From contig CAUDEF010000006.1 in assembly GCA_958448515.1 (NCBI GenBank), forward strand, positions 1 to 64,000: DNA of 64,000 nt, in the 5' to 3' direction. Within the stretch, counting starts at the first letter, position 1. Each line of letters begins with the position of its first letter. The notes beneath the pieces are model-generated. The model was not told where the DNA came from, did not search any database, and saw only the letters and a list, made by a program, of their open reading frames with translations. This document shows, piece after piece, positions 14,849-23,355 of this stretch. The translations under genes and the position numbers were made by a program. The stretch comes from an uncultured Phascolarctobacterium sp. GTDB taxonomy: Bacteria; Bacillota; Negativicutes; Acidaminococcales; Acidaminococcaceae.

Positions 14849-16150
14849 TTGAAGAAGTTTATAAATGTAGGATTATTAGGAGCCGGAACTGTCGGCGGAG
14901 GCGTTTTGATTGTAATGCAAAAAAACGCTGAAGTAATTACAAAAAAAATAGGCCAGGAAATCAAGATTACAAAAGTATTTAGCCGCGATGCTGAACAGTT
15001 GCACAAAGAGTACGGTGACGGCTACTTTTACACAACAAATGCGGATGATATTTTAGATGATCCTGAAATTGATATAGTTGTGGAGCTTCTTGGACGTGAG
15101 CATCCAGCCAAAGAATTTATTGCTCGTGCTTTGAGTAATGGCAAAAGTGTTGTTACTGCAAACAAGGACGTTGTTGCAAAGTATGGACAGGAATTGTTTC
15201 CATTAGCTGAAGAGCATGGCTGTGATTTTATGTTTGAAGGCAGCGTTTGCGGTGGTATACCTATTATTCAGCCTTTAAAAACTTCATTAGCTGCAAATAA
15301 AATTACTTCTATTATGGGCATAGTAAATGGTACGACAAATTATATGCTTACCAAAATGTCTCAGGACCATATGGATTATAATGACGTACTGCGTGAAGCT
15401 CAGGAAAAAGGTTATGCTGAATCAGATCCCAGTGCTGACGTAGGAGGACTTGACGCTGCAAGAAAATTGGTAATTTTAGCATCAATCGCCTTTAATACTC
15501 GTTTGAGTCTTGATGATGTACAGATTGAAGGCATTGAAAAAGTTGCTCTTACCGATATAAATTATGCTTCTGAACTTGGATATTCAGTTAAACTGCTTGC
15601 AATTGCCAAAAATGATGAACAAAATGGTATTAGCGTAAGTGTTCGTCCGACAATGCTCCCGGTTACACATCCTCTGGCAGGGGTAAACGATGTTTATAAC
15701 GCTGTTTTTGTTACAGGTGATGCTATAGGTGAAGCGATGTTCTTAGGACTTGGAGCAGGCAGAATGCCTACAGCAAGCGCTGTATGCGGTGATATTATTG
15801 ATGTTGCAAGAAATTTACAGCACGGTGAAGCAGGCAGAATAAATTGTACCTGCTTTAACGAAAAAAATCTCTGCTCAAGTGAAAATATGTGTTCTCCATG
15901 CTATATTCGTTTGCATGTTATGGATAAAACAGGTGCTTTAGCTGCTATTGCGGCTGCATTTGGCGCACAAAATGTGAGCCTGAGAAATGTTGTTCAAAAG
16001 AACAAAATTGGCTCTGTTGCAGAAATTGTTGTAATTACACACAACGTATCTGAGTTCAATTTACAGATGGCAGTACAGACTTTGAAGGCGTTGCCGGTGG
16101 TAAATGAAGTTTGCAGTGTAATCAGAGTTGAAGACAGCAGTTTGGCTTAA
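14849..16150 (+). CDS. hom: Homoserine dehydrogenase
   Basis: A 433-residue NAD(P)-dependent enzyme reducing aspartate semialdehyde to homoserine. The Rossmann motif GLLGAGTVGGGV is at the N-terminus; GIVNGTTNYMLTKM and GYAESDPSADVGGLDAARKL are the catalytic hallmarks, and a C-terminal ACT domain (about 355-425) gives likely threonine feedback. The start is TTG 14849: GGGGGGA at 14836-14842 has ideal spacing, while the upstream in-frame ATG at 14834 has no ribosome-binding site. A cysteine-rich insert lies just before the ACT domain (CTCFN through CSPC, about residues 336-356). Confidence 0.95.
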   Translation: MKKFINVGLLGAGTVGGGVLIVMQKNAEVITKKIGQEIKITKVFSRDAEQLHKEYGDGYFYTTNADDILDDPEIDIVVELLGREHPAKEFIARALSNGKSVVTANKDVVAKYGQELFPLAEEHGCDFMFEGSVCGGIPIIQPLKTSLAANKITSIMGIVNGTTNYMLTKMSQDHMDYNDVLREAQEKGYAESDPSADVGGLDAARKLVILASIAFNTRLSLDDVQIEGIEKVALTDINYASELGYSVKLLAIAKNDEQNGISVSVRPTMLPVTHPLAGVNDVYNAVFVTGDAIGEAMFLGLGAGRMPTASAVCGDIIDVARNLQHGEAGRINCTCFNEKNLCSSENMCSPCYIRLHVMDKTGALAAIAAAFGAQNVSLRNVVQKNKIGSVAEIVVITHNVSEFNLQMAVQTLKALPVVNEVCSVIRVEDSSLA

Positions 16151-16167
16151 GCAGGCAGGTAAATAAA

Positions 16168-17085
16168 ATGAAAAAAATAAAAATTAATGTTCCTGCTACA
16201 TCTGCTAACTGTGGCCCGGGATATGATACGCTTGGTCTTGCCTGTACTTTATATAATGAACTGACCTTTGAATTGCTGGATACTGAAAATCTTTTGCTGG
16301 AAGTTACCGGTGAAGGCTCAAAATATCTGAAAGCATCATATGATAATTTAACTTTTAAGAGCTTTTTTTCAGTATGGAATAAGGCTACAAATAATAAACC
16401 AACTGGGTTAAAGGTTATTATGCATAACCTTATTCCCATGTCCAGAGGTTTGGGTAGCAGTTCCAGCGCTATTGTGGCAGGTGTGTATGCTGCTAACATT
16501 TTAAGCGGCAACAAATTTACAAAAGATGATCTGCTCAATTTTGCAACTAGTATAGAAGGACATCCTGATAATGTAGCTCCGGCTATTTATGGCGGCTTTA
16601 CCATAAGCTACATGCAGGATGGCAAGGCGCATTCTTTATGCATTAAACCGAATAAACCGCTTAAATTTATTGCTGTTGTACCGGATAAAAAACTTGCTAC
16701 TTCTCTTGCAAGAAAGGCTATTCCAGAAACAATCAGTCATAAAGATGCTGTTTTTAATGTATCAAGAGCATCTCTTTTAATTGGTGCACTGATGAGCGGA
16801 CAATATGAATTTTTGCCTAATGCCTTGGAAGATAAACTTCATCAGCCTTTCAGGGCGCATCTGATACCTGGTTTGCAGAATGTTTTTGATGCTGCAGTAA
16901 AAGCTGGTGCTTACAATGCAATTATCAGCGGAGCTGGATCTACTGTTATGGCCTATGCCGATATTAATGCTGACCATGAAGCAATAGCGAAAGCAATGTG
17001 CCAGGAGTTTGCAAATGTTGGCATAAATACCAAATACCATATTTTAGATATGGATTTTAAAGGTGTTCATCAAATTAATTTTTAA
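16168..17085 (+). CDS. thrB: Homoserine kinase
   Basis: A 305-residue GHMP kinase phosphorylating homoserine on the way to threonine. The ATP-binding motif is PMSRGLGSSSSAIVAG near residue 91, and the C-terminal GHMP motif NAIISGAGSTVMAY lies near 250. It starts 17 bases after hom and is the last protein gene before the tRNA-Pro promoter. thrC is not in the window. Confidence 0.95.
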   Translation: MKKIKINVPATSANCGPGYDTLGLACTLYNELTFELLDTENLLLEVTGEGSKYLKASYDNLTFKSFFSVWNKATNNKPTGLKVIMHNLIPMSRGLGSSSSAIVAGVYAANILSGNKFTKDDLLNFATSIEGHPDNVAPAIYGGFTISYMQDGKAHSLCIKPNKPLKFIAVVPDKKLATSLARKAIPETISHKDAVFNVSRASLLIGALMSGQYEFLPNALEDKLHQPFRAHLIPGLQNVFDAAVKAGAYNAIISGAGSTVMAYADINADHEAIAKAMCQEFANVGINTKYHILDMDFKGVHQINF

Positions 17086-17101
17086 AATTTAAAATAAAGT
17101 G

Positions 17102-17130
17102 TTGACAAATTAATATAATACCAGTATAAT
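17102..17130 (+). promoter_or_regulatory. Consensus sigma-70 type promoter for tRNA-Pro
   Basis: Perfect TTGACA (17102-17107) and perfect TATAAT (17125-17130) with a 17-base spacer. The predicted start of transcription is about 7 bases before the tRNA. Confidence 0.93.
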
Positions 17131-17143
17131 AGTTTTTGTGATT

Positions 17144-17220
17144 CGGGGCGTGGCTCAGTTTGGTAGAGCGCTTTCTTGGGGTGGAAGAGGTCGTGGGTTC
17201 AAATCCCGCCGCTCCGACCA
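17144..17220 (+). tRNA. tRNA-Pro, anticodon GGG
   Basis: A 77-base cloverleaf read by eye. The acceptor stem CGGGGCG pairs with CGCTCCG (one G-T). The anticodon stem CTTTC/GGAAG holds the loop TTGGGGT with anticodon GGG, reading CCC and CCT proline codons. The T stem is GTGGG/CCCGC around TTCAAAT. The 3' CCA is encoded in the DNA. It has its own consensus promoter and terminator. Confidence 0.96.
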
Positions 17221-17231
17221 TTCGGATCTAC

Positions 17232-17263
17232 AGCCTTTACGTTTAACGTAAAGGCTTTTTTTA
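17232..17263 (+). terminator. Terminator after tRNA-Pro
   Basis: A perfect 11-bp stem (17232-17242 with 17246-17256) with a 3-base loop and a T7 run. The next gene starts only about 22 bases later and has no separate promoter that I can see. Confidence 0.9.
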
Positions 17264-17284
17264 TTTCTGTTTGGAGGATGAATA

Positions 17285-17845
17285 ATGATTCGAACATTAC
17301 AATTGGTATGCAGTGAGTGCAAAAAGAATTTTATTCCGGAAGGTATTTTGTACTATAAAGATAATTATATGAGCAACAGTATCCGTGACACAAAATTTAT
17401 CTGTCCGGAATGCATACAAAAATGGCGCGACCTGTGGAAAATAAAATCAGCGCAGTACTTTGAGGAAGATTATGTACTGACAGTTACAATAGAGCTTGAA
17501 AATGGTACAATATATAATCATATGGATTGTACCCCAATCGATGAAACTGAAACTGTAGTAGCAGGCGAAGATATTCCGGTTGAGGCGCAAAAATTGCTTT
17601 ATAAGATCTACAGAGTATGGGATAATGAAAGAAAGGCTAATTTGCTGAAAGATTGTACCTTTAACGATGAATTTATGCGTACAACCTTCAGCTGTGAAAC
17701 TTATGCCGGTGAAAAATATGAAAATATAGCTTTTCGTTTCAATATCAAAGGCAATCTGGAAACAGAAAAGCCAGTTCCTGATTATATTAAAGAGCAGATT
17801 ATTGATGCTTACAGATTATACGAAGCACAGAATATGGAAGAATAA
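17285..17845 (+). CDS. Unknown protein with an N-terminal zinc-ribbon-like domain
   Basis: A 186-residue protein of unknown function. Two cysteine pairs, CSEC (residues 9-12) and CPEC (40-43), are spaced like a zinc ribbon. The remainder (about 55-186) is an acidic, mostly beta-strand-like region without a motif I recognise. There is no signal peptide or membrane segment. GGAGG lies just before ATG 17285. It is 12 bases upstream of prfC, so it is probably co-transcribed, and a role in translation or nucleic acid binding is possible but not shown. Confidence 0.8.
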   Translation: MIRTLQLVCSECKKNFIPEGILYYKDNYMSNSIRDTKFICPECIQKWRDLWKIKSAQYFEEDYVLTVTIELENGTIYNHMDCTPIDETETVVAGEDIPVEAQKLLYKIYRVWDNERKANLLKDCTFNDEFMRTTFSCETYAGEKYENIAFRFNIKGNLETEKPVPDYIKEQIIDAYRLYEAQNMEE

Positions 17846-17857
17846 TAGGGGGATAAC

Positions 17858-19468
17858 ATGTCTGAATTACTGGAAAAAATTGAAAAAAGACGTACATTTG
17901 CTATCATTTCACATCCTGACGCCGGTAAGACTACTTTAACAGAAAAATTACTGTTATACGGAGGAGCAATTCATCTTGCTGGTTCCGTAAAGGCAAGAAA
18001 AAGTAATAAACATGCAGTGTCAGACTGGATGGAGATTGAAAAGCAGCGTGGTATCTCTGTAACGTCTTCTGTATTGCAATTTGATTATGATGGATACAGA
18101 GTTAATATTCTTGATACACCCGGACATCAGGATTTTTCTGAAGATACCTACAGAACCTTGATGGCTGCTGACAGTGCAGTAATGCTTATAGATGCAGCCA
18201 AAGGTGTAGAACCTCAGACTAAAAAGCTGTTCTGGGTATGTCACAGAAGAAAGCTGCCTATTTTTACATTTATCAATAAACTTGACCGTTATGGCAGAAA
18301 TCCTTTCGATTTGATGGATGAGCTGGAAAAAGTATTGGGCATCAGAGCGTTCCCAATAAACTGGCCTATCGGTATTGATGGTCACTACAAAGGCGTCTAT
18401 GACAGACTTAAAAACACTATAGAGCTGTTTGAAGATGATACAAGCCATGGTGCAAAGCAGCTTAAGTCTACTACAGGTTCTCTGGATGATCCTAAGATTA
18501 AAGAACTTCTTGGTGAAGAACTCTATGAAAACTTGTGTAATGATATTGAACTTTTAGATATGGCCGGCGATGAATTTGATATGGAAAAAGTTACTGCCGG
18601 TGAACTTACTCCTATGTTCTTCGGTAGTGCGATGACCAACTTTGGTGTGCAAAGCTTTCTGGAAAAATTCCTGGAACTGTCTCCTAAACCGCAGCCGCGT
18701 GCATTACAAAATGGAGAGCTTATTGATCCTTCCAATGAAGCATTTTCAGCTTTTGTTTTCAAAATTCAGGCTAATATGAACCCTGCTCATCGTGACAGAA
18801 TATCATTTATGCGTATCTGTTCCGGCGTTTTTGAAAAGGGTATGAGTGTTTATCACAAACAGTCTAATAAAATTATTAAGCTGGCTCAGCCGCAGCAGTT
18901 CTTGGCTCAGGAGAGAACAATTGTTGAAAAAGCTTATCCCGGTGATATTATTGGTGTTTTTGATCCTGGTATCTTTGGTATAGGCGACTCATTGAGCGAT
19001 AACAAGCTTAAATTACAATTTGAGGATTTTCCGGTATTCCCGCCAGAAATATTTGCTCGTGTTCAGCCAAAGGACTCACTGAAAAGAAAACAGTTTGAAA
19101 AAGGAATTATTCAGCTGTCACAGGAGGGTGCTATTCAGGTATTTGAGCAAAAAGGCGTTGGTCTTGAAAGCTACATTGTTGGTGTTGTTGGCATACTGCA
19201 GCTTGAAGTACTTGAGTATAGATTATTAAACGAATACAGTGCGCAGCTTTTAATGAATCAGCTTCCCTATTCTGTTGCAAGATGGGTTTATGCGGAAGAT
19301 AAGAAACTTATTGATAATATTAAAGGTCTTGATAATGGTATGCTAGTGTATGATAAAAAAGAACGTCCTGTAATACTGGTCAATAATGAGTGGTCCCTGA
19401 ACTGGATTTTAGAAAGAAATCCCGGAATTCAGTTTTTAACGGTTCCTGCAGATGTTGAAAAGATTTAA
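17858..19468 (+). CDS. prfC: Peptide chain release factor 3
   Basis: A 536-residue translational GTPase that removes RF1/RF2 from the ribosome after termination. The P-loop is SHPDAGKTTLTE (about residue 19), the G2 region lies around KQRGISVTSSV, G3 is DTPGHQD and G4 is NKLDR. Length and the domain after the G domain match PrfC rather than EF-G or LepA. GGGGGA precedes ATG 17858. The 3' end overlaps the sensor kinase gene by 17 bases. Confidence 0.96.
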   Translation: MSELLEKIEKRRTFAIISHPDAGKTTLTEKLLLYGGAIHLAGSVKARKSNKHAVSDWMEIEKQRGISVTSSVLQFDYDGYRVNILDTPGHQDFSEDTYRTLMAADSAVMLIDAAKGVEPQTKKLFWVCHRRKLPIFTFINKLDRYGRNPFDLMDELEKVLGIRAFPINWPIGIDGHYKGVYDRLKNTIELFEDDTSHGAKQLKSTTGSLDDPKIKELLGEELYENLCNDIELLDMAGDEFDMEKVTAGELTPMFFGSAMTNFGVQSFLEKFLELSPKPQPRALQNGELIDPSNEAFSAFVFKIQANMNPAHRDRISFMRICSGVFEKGMSVYHKQSNKIIKLAQPQQFLAQERTIVEKAYPGDIIGVFDPGIFGIGDSLSDNKLKLQFEDFPVFPPEIFARVQPKDSLKRKQFEKGIIQLSQEGAIQVFEQKGVGLESYIVGVVGILQLEVLEYRLLNEYSAQLLMNQLPYSVARWVYAEDKKLIDNIKGLDNGMLVYDKKERPVILVNNEWSLNWILERNPGIQFLTVPADVEKI

Positions 19469-21140
19469 TTACGACGATAAGGACTTTTTTAAAAACACTA
19501 TCACATATCATAATCCTCCCAAAGCATTTTCTCTCTCAAAAAAAATTGTGCTGCTGATAACACTTGTTGTTTGCATTGCGTTGATTCCTGCATCAATTTT
19601 TACAACTTTCAGAGTTGCTCAGGTCATATATGATCGTGTAAGTATTAATGCTGTTAGTATTAATACAATACTCTGCAATTCATCAGAAATACAAAAGAGT
19701 CTGATTCAGCAAAACAGATATGTTGATCCGATTGTTGATGATTTTATGTTTGATTATGTAAATGAGGTTGACAATTCTGATGAAGCAAGTGTAGCTGTAT
19801 TTGACCGTAATTTAAAATTACGTGTATTCTATAATCCCGGAGATTTGGTAAATTTTAAAAGCAGTGCTCAGGCTATGGTTGAAAAATATTCGAAGGAAGA
19901 CAGCATAACCTGGCAGGAAAATTATCAAATGCCCAATAAAGCTTTTGGCTATGTAAAAGATAGTGGAGGTAATATTATCGGATATGTTGTTACAGGCTAT
20001 TCTGATAATATTTTCAGTAACTCTACCATGGAATCCATAGTTTTTCTTACAATGACTGCAGTTTTTGGCTTGCTGGTAGGTATTGCAGGAGCCTTTTATC
20101 TTGCAGGGCATGTAAAAAAAGTTTTGTTTGGACTGGAACCTGAAGAAATTGCTGCTTTGCTGCAGGAACGTAATGTTCTGCTTAATTCCGTTCGTGAGGG
20201 TGTTATTAATGTTAACAGCGACGGAATTATTACTTTAGTCAATACAGAAGCAATAGAATTGCTTAAACAGGCAAATATTCAAAATAGTGATAAACTGGCA
20301 GGAAAATTTGCCAAAGATATTTTTTGTAATATAAATTTTGATGAAATCATTGGCAATAAAAAGATTCTGTCTGATGTAAGCGTTAAAATTGGTAATTTGC
20401 TGTTTATAATCACTGCGGTTCCTCTTATGCTTGATAAAAATGTCTTGGGCGCAGTTATTACCTTCAGAAAGAAATCTGTTGTTGAAGAAATGGCAAATCA
20501 GCTAACCGGATTTCAGAATTATGCTACAGCGTTGCGTGCTCAAACCCATGAGTTTATGAATAAAATGCATGTTATAATGGGTTTAATTGATATGAAAGCT
20601 TATGAAGAGTTAAAAAACTATACGCAGGAAATTGCCTACAACAGACAGTCAGAAGTTTCTTATATTACTACACGTCTTGGAGATATAACGCTTTCAGGAT
20701 TTATTTTGGCAAAAATCAGCAGAAGCAGAGAACTTGATATTGATTTTTCCTTGTCAGAAGAAAGTGATCTGCACTCTGATTTGGAAGTTCCGTCTGTGCA
20801 TGACTTGGTTCTTATCATAGGCAACATTGTTGAAAATGCTTTTGACGTATTGAAAAACTATGATGGAGAACGTATTGTAAGCTTAACGATTTTAGATTTT
20901 GATAAAGAAATCGTAATTGTTGTTGAAGATTCTGGTCCAGGTATGACGCAGGATACTGTAAACAGTCTGTTCAAACGAGGCTTTACAAGTAAAGGAGAAG
21001 GTCATGGCTTTGGCTTGTATCTGGTAAAACAAAGTGTTGACAAACTTGGCGGCTCTATTGATATCGAATCTGTTTTGAATGAAGGAACTACATTTACTGT
21101 TAGACTCCCGATTAATAAGGAAGGTGAAGCAAATGATTAA
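19452..21140 (+). CDS. CitA/DcuS-family sensor histidine kinase
   Basis: A 562-residue membrane sensor kinase. TM1 is at about 31-52, an extracytoplasmic sensor domain at about 53-190, TM2 at about 194-218, and a cytoplasmic PAS domain at about 235-345. The phosphorylation motif LRAQTHEFMNKMH has His366, followed by an ATPase domain with N-box VENAFD and glycine boxes VEDSGPGM and GHGFGLYLVKQ. This layout is typical of sensors for citrate or C4-dicarboxylates. The start at ATG 19452 lies inside prfC and has no clear Shine-Dalgarno, so coupling to prfC translation is likely. The partner regulator overlaps its 3' end by 8 bases. Confidence 0.92.
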   Translation: MLKRFNYDDKDFFKNTITYHNPPKAFSLSKKIVLLITLVVCIALIPASIFTTFRVAQVIYDRVSINAVSINTILCNSSEIQKSLIQQNRYVDPIVDDFMFDYVNEVDNSDEASVAVFDRNLKLRVFYNPGDLVNFKSSAQAMVEKYSKEDSITWQENYQMPNKAFGYVKDSGGNIIGYVVTGYSDNIFSNSTMESIVFLTMTAVFGLLVGIAGAFYLAGHVKKVLFGLEPEEIAALLQERNVLLNSVREGVINVNSDGIITLVNTEAIELLKQANIQNSDKLAGKFAKDIFCNINFDEIIGNKKILSDVSVKIGNLLFIITAVPLMLDKNVLGAVITFRKKSVVEEMANQLTGFQNYATALRAQTHEFMNKMHVIMGLIDMKAYEELKNYTQEIAYNRQSEVSYITTRLGDITLSGFILAKISRSRELDIDFSLSEESDLHSDLEVPSVHDLVLIIGNIVENAFDVLKNYDGERIVSLTILDFDKEIVIVVEDSGPGMTQDTVNSLFKRGFTSKGEGHGFGLYLVKQSVDKLGGSIDIESVLNEGTTFTVRLPINKEGEAND

Positions 21141-21837
21141 TGTGCTTGTTGTAGAAGATGATCCGATGGTTGCTCAGCTACATGAACATTATTTAAGTCA
21201 GATTAAAGGTTTTCAGCTTTGTGATATTGCCAGAAACGGTGAGGATGCTTTGAGATTATTACACAACAGAAGCTATGATCTGATAATACTTGATGTGTTC
21301 ATGCCGGCTATGGATGGATTGCAAACTTTGGAAAGAATTCGTGAAAGTCGTTATGATGTTGATGTAATTATTGTTTCTGCCGCTAATGATAAAGACAAAA
21401 TAAAACAAGCTTTACGTTTGGGTGCTGTTGATTATATTATCAAGCCTTTTGAATTTGAAAGATTTAATCTGGCTCTCAGCAATTATCTTAAAAGATATAA
21501 TATTGTTGAAGAACAAGATATTATTAAACAGTCAGAACTTGATAAAACTATTATGAGGCAGGAAAAAGAAAATATTATTGCCTTGCCAAAAGGTTTAGAT
21601 AAGCATACTTTGTCAACTGTCTGGAAATGTATTCTTACTTTTGATGATATGTTTACTACTGAAGAAGTTTCTTCTAAGGTTGGTATTTCACGTGTCTCTA
21701 TTCGTAAGTATCTTGAGTTTTTAAAAACACTGCGTTTATTGAAACTAGAACTGCATAGAGGTTCAGTTGGCAGACCAGTATATAAATATCTGTGCGTAGA
21801 TAAACACAGCGATCTTTTAAATATTTATGTTCAATGA
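21133..21837 (+). CDS. Response regulator of the CitB/DcuR type
   Basis: A 234-residue regulator. The receiver domain has acidic pocket EDD (residues 8-10), phosphoacceptor Asp54 in LIILDVFMP, and Lys104 in IIKPFEF. The C-terminal half holds a helix-turn-helix (FTTEEVSSKVGISRVSIRKY region) as in CitT/DcuR regulators. ATG 21133 overlaps the kinase by 8 bases with AAGGTGAA upstream, marking a cognate pair. No dicarboxylate or citrate transporter is adjacent, so the target is elsewhere; the TRAP operon at 50-53 kb is one candidate (inference only). Confidence 0.92.
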   Translation: MINVLVVEDDPMVAQLHEHYLSQIKGFQLCDIARNGEDALRLLHNRSYDLIILDVFMPAMDGLQTLERIRESRYDVDVIIVSAANDKDKIKQALRLGAVDYIIKPFEFERFNLALSNYLKRYNIVEEQDIIKQSELDKTIMRQEKENIIALPKGLDKHTLSTVWKCILTFDDMFTTEEVSSKVGISRVSIRKYLEFLKTLRLLKLELHRGSVGRPVYKYLCVDKHSDLLNIYVQ

Positions 21838-21848
21838 GGAAGATAAAA

Positions 21849-22583
21849 ATGTCACTAAAGAAGCCTGTTAAAATTCTGGATGTACCAATTCATACTTTAA
21901 CTATGAAAGAGTCAGTAGAATTTCTGGAAGATAATCTTATTAAAGGATTTCAAACATTTGTGGTTACGGCTAATGCTGAAATTATAATGATGTGCCAGAA
22001 TAATGAAGAATACAAAAATATTGTTGCCAACAAGGCAGAACTTGTGCTTCCCGACGGTGCGGGAGCTGTATGGGCAGGAAGATTTTTAGGTAACGAAGTA
22101 CCTGAGCGCGTGGCAGGGTTTGATTTATTTAATGAGCTTCTTGCGTTATCCGCTGTTAAACATTACAAAATATATTTTCTTGGTGGTGCTCCAGGTATTT
22201 CTGAAGTAGCTAAGAAAAAGTCAGAATCTTTGTATCCCCGTGTTAACATTGTAGGTTGTCGAAACGGCTACTTTAAAGATGACGAAATACCGCAAATTGT
22301 TGAAGATATAAATAATTCAGGAGCAGATATCTTGTTTGTGGCTTTAGGTGCGCCAAAACAGGAAAAATGGATTGAAGCAAACAGAGACAAAATAAATGCC
22401 AAAATTTTGATAGGTATCGGCGGGGGGTTTGATGTTTTAGCGGGAAAAATGGAACGCGCTCCCAAATGGATGCAGGATGCATCTTTAGAGTGGGCGTTTC
22501 GCCTCTACAAGCAGCCAAGCCGTTTTGTGAGAATGCTTGCCCTGCCTAAATTTGTATTAAAGGTCATTTTATCTAAATTTTAA
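21849..22583 (+). CDS. WecG/TagA/CpsF family glycosyltransferase
   Basis: A 244-residue GT26 glycosyltransferase. Family segments are FVVTANAEIIMMCQNNEEY, VLPDGAGAVWAGRFLG, FFLGGAPGISE (as YFLGGAPGISE) and LFVALGAPKQEKWI, with the C-terminal IGIGGGFDVLAGKMERAP. Members add ManNAc or ManNAcA to undecaprenyl-linked sugars in teichoic acid or cell-surface polymer synthesis; the exact polymer is unknown here. The first ATG (21834) overlaps the regulator stop, but AGGAAG favours ATG 21849. It is the last gene before a hairpin. Confidence 0.9.
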   Translation: MSLKKPVKILDVPIHTLTMKESVEFLEDNLIKGFQTFVVTANAEIIMMCQNNEEYKNIVANKAELVLPDGAGAVWAGRFLGNEVPERVAGFDLFNELLALSAVKHYKIYFLGGAPGISEVAKKKSESLYPRVNIVGCRNGYFKDDEIPQIVEDINNSGADILFVALGAPKQEKWIEANRDKINAKILIGIGGGFDVLAGKMERAPKWMQDASLEWAFRLYKQPSRFVRMLALPKFVLKVILSKF

Positions 22584-22621
22584 ATAATTTTACTAAAATT
22601 TTAAATTATTTAATTGTAAAA

Positions 22622-22650
22622 TAGACAAAACAAGTTTAGTGTATTATAAT
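22622..22650 (+). promoter_or_regulatory. Promoter of the psd-pssA operon
   Basis: TAGACA (22622-22627) and TATAAT (22645-22650) with a 17-base spacer. The -10 box overlaps the 5' arm of the terminator hairpin at 22648-22690. Confidence 0.75.
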
Positions 22651-22690
22651 AGTGTGATGAATGTATGATTTGTCACACTATTTTTATTTT
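22648..22690 (+). terminator. Probable terminator of the prfC-to-wecG operon
   Basis: A 10-bp stem pairs 22648-22657 with 22673-22682, followed by a T-rich tract. Transcripts from the overlapping promoter would start inside the 5' arm and so escape this hairpin. Confidence 0.7.
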
Positions 22691-22725
22691 GCAGGTGGAC
22701 ATAATATGTGAAAGCGAGGCAAGAT

Positions 22726-23355
22726 ATGGTTATTGTAAAGGATGGTTATCCGATAATTTTTGCAGCAATTGTTTTAACATTGATAGTTTATTATTTCTTT
22801 GGTTTAACGATAGCAGTTATACCTGCTGTTTTAGTATTATTTTTTATGTATTTTTTCAGAAATCCTTCCAGATCAATGCCGTATGATCCTAATATTTTGT
22901 ATTCTCCGGCAGATGGAACTGTTATGGCTGTAGAGGAGATTTTTGATGACGAATATCTTAATGAACCTGCAACTAAAGTAACAGTGTTCCTGTCCGTATT
23001 TAATGTGCATGTTAATCGCAGTCCAATTGATGGTGAAGTTAAATATCAGAGGTATACCTGTGGTCAATTTGTTCCTGCATATAAGAAATCTGCGTCCTTT
23101 GAAAATGAACGTCATGCTATAGGTTTAGATAACGGCAGAATGAGAATTCTTGTAACTCAGGTTGCCGGCCTTTTAGCCAGACGTATCGTATCATGGGTAA
23201 CTGTAGGTCATAAAATGGAGCAGGGTGAATGCTATGGTATGATTAAATTTGGATCCAGTACAGAACTTGTTGTTCCCCGCAATGTTGAAATTACAGTAAA
23301 AAAAGGTGATACTGTAGTTGGCGGCGTAACTGTTATGGGGAGGATTAAAGAATAA
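22726..23355 (+). CDS. psd: Phosphatidylserine decarboxylase (short type)
   Basis: A 209-residue proenzyme that makes phosphatidylethanolamine from phosphatidylserine. One or two N-terminal hydrophobic helices (to about residue 45) precede the catalytic part. Hallmarks are YSPADGTV near 60 and FNVHVNRSPIDG near 91. The self-cleavage site is the GSS triplet in IKFGSSTE near 175, which creates the pyruvoyl group. The short length matches the archaeal/Bacteroides-type enzyme. GTG 22708 with AGGTGG upstream is an alternative start; ATG 22726 has GAGG at 6 bases. It overlaps pssA by one base. Confidence 0.92.
   Translation: MVIVKDGYPIIFAAIVLTLIVYYFFGLTIAVIPAVLVLFFMYFFRNPSRSMPYDPNILYSPADGTVMAVEEIFDDEYLNEPATKVTVFLSVFNVHVNRSPIDGEVKYQRYTCGQFVPAYKKSASFENERHAIGLDNGRMRILVTQVAGLLARRIVSWVTVGHKMEQGECYGMIKFGSSTELVVPRNVEITVKKGDTVVGGVTVMGRIKE

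Noticed and set aside
16122..16538. A 138-codon antisense frame opposite hom/thrB
   Set aside because: Shadow of the thrB coding strand with no Shine-Dalgarno and no family match.
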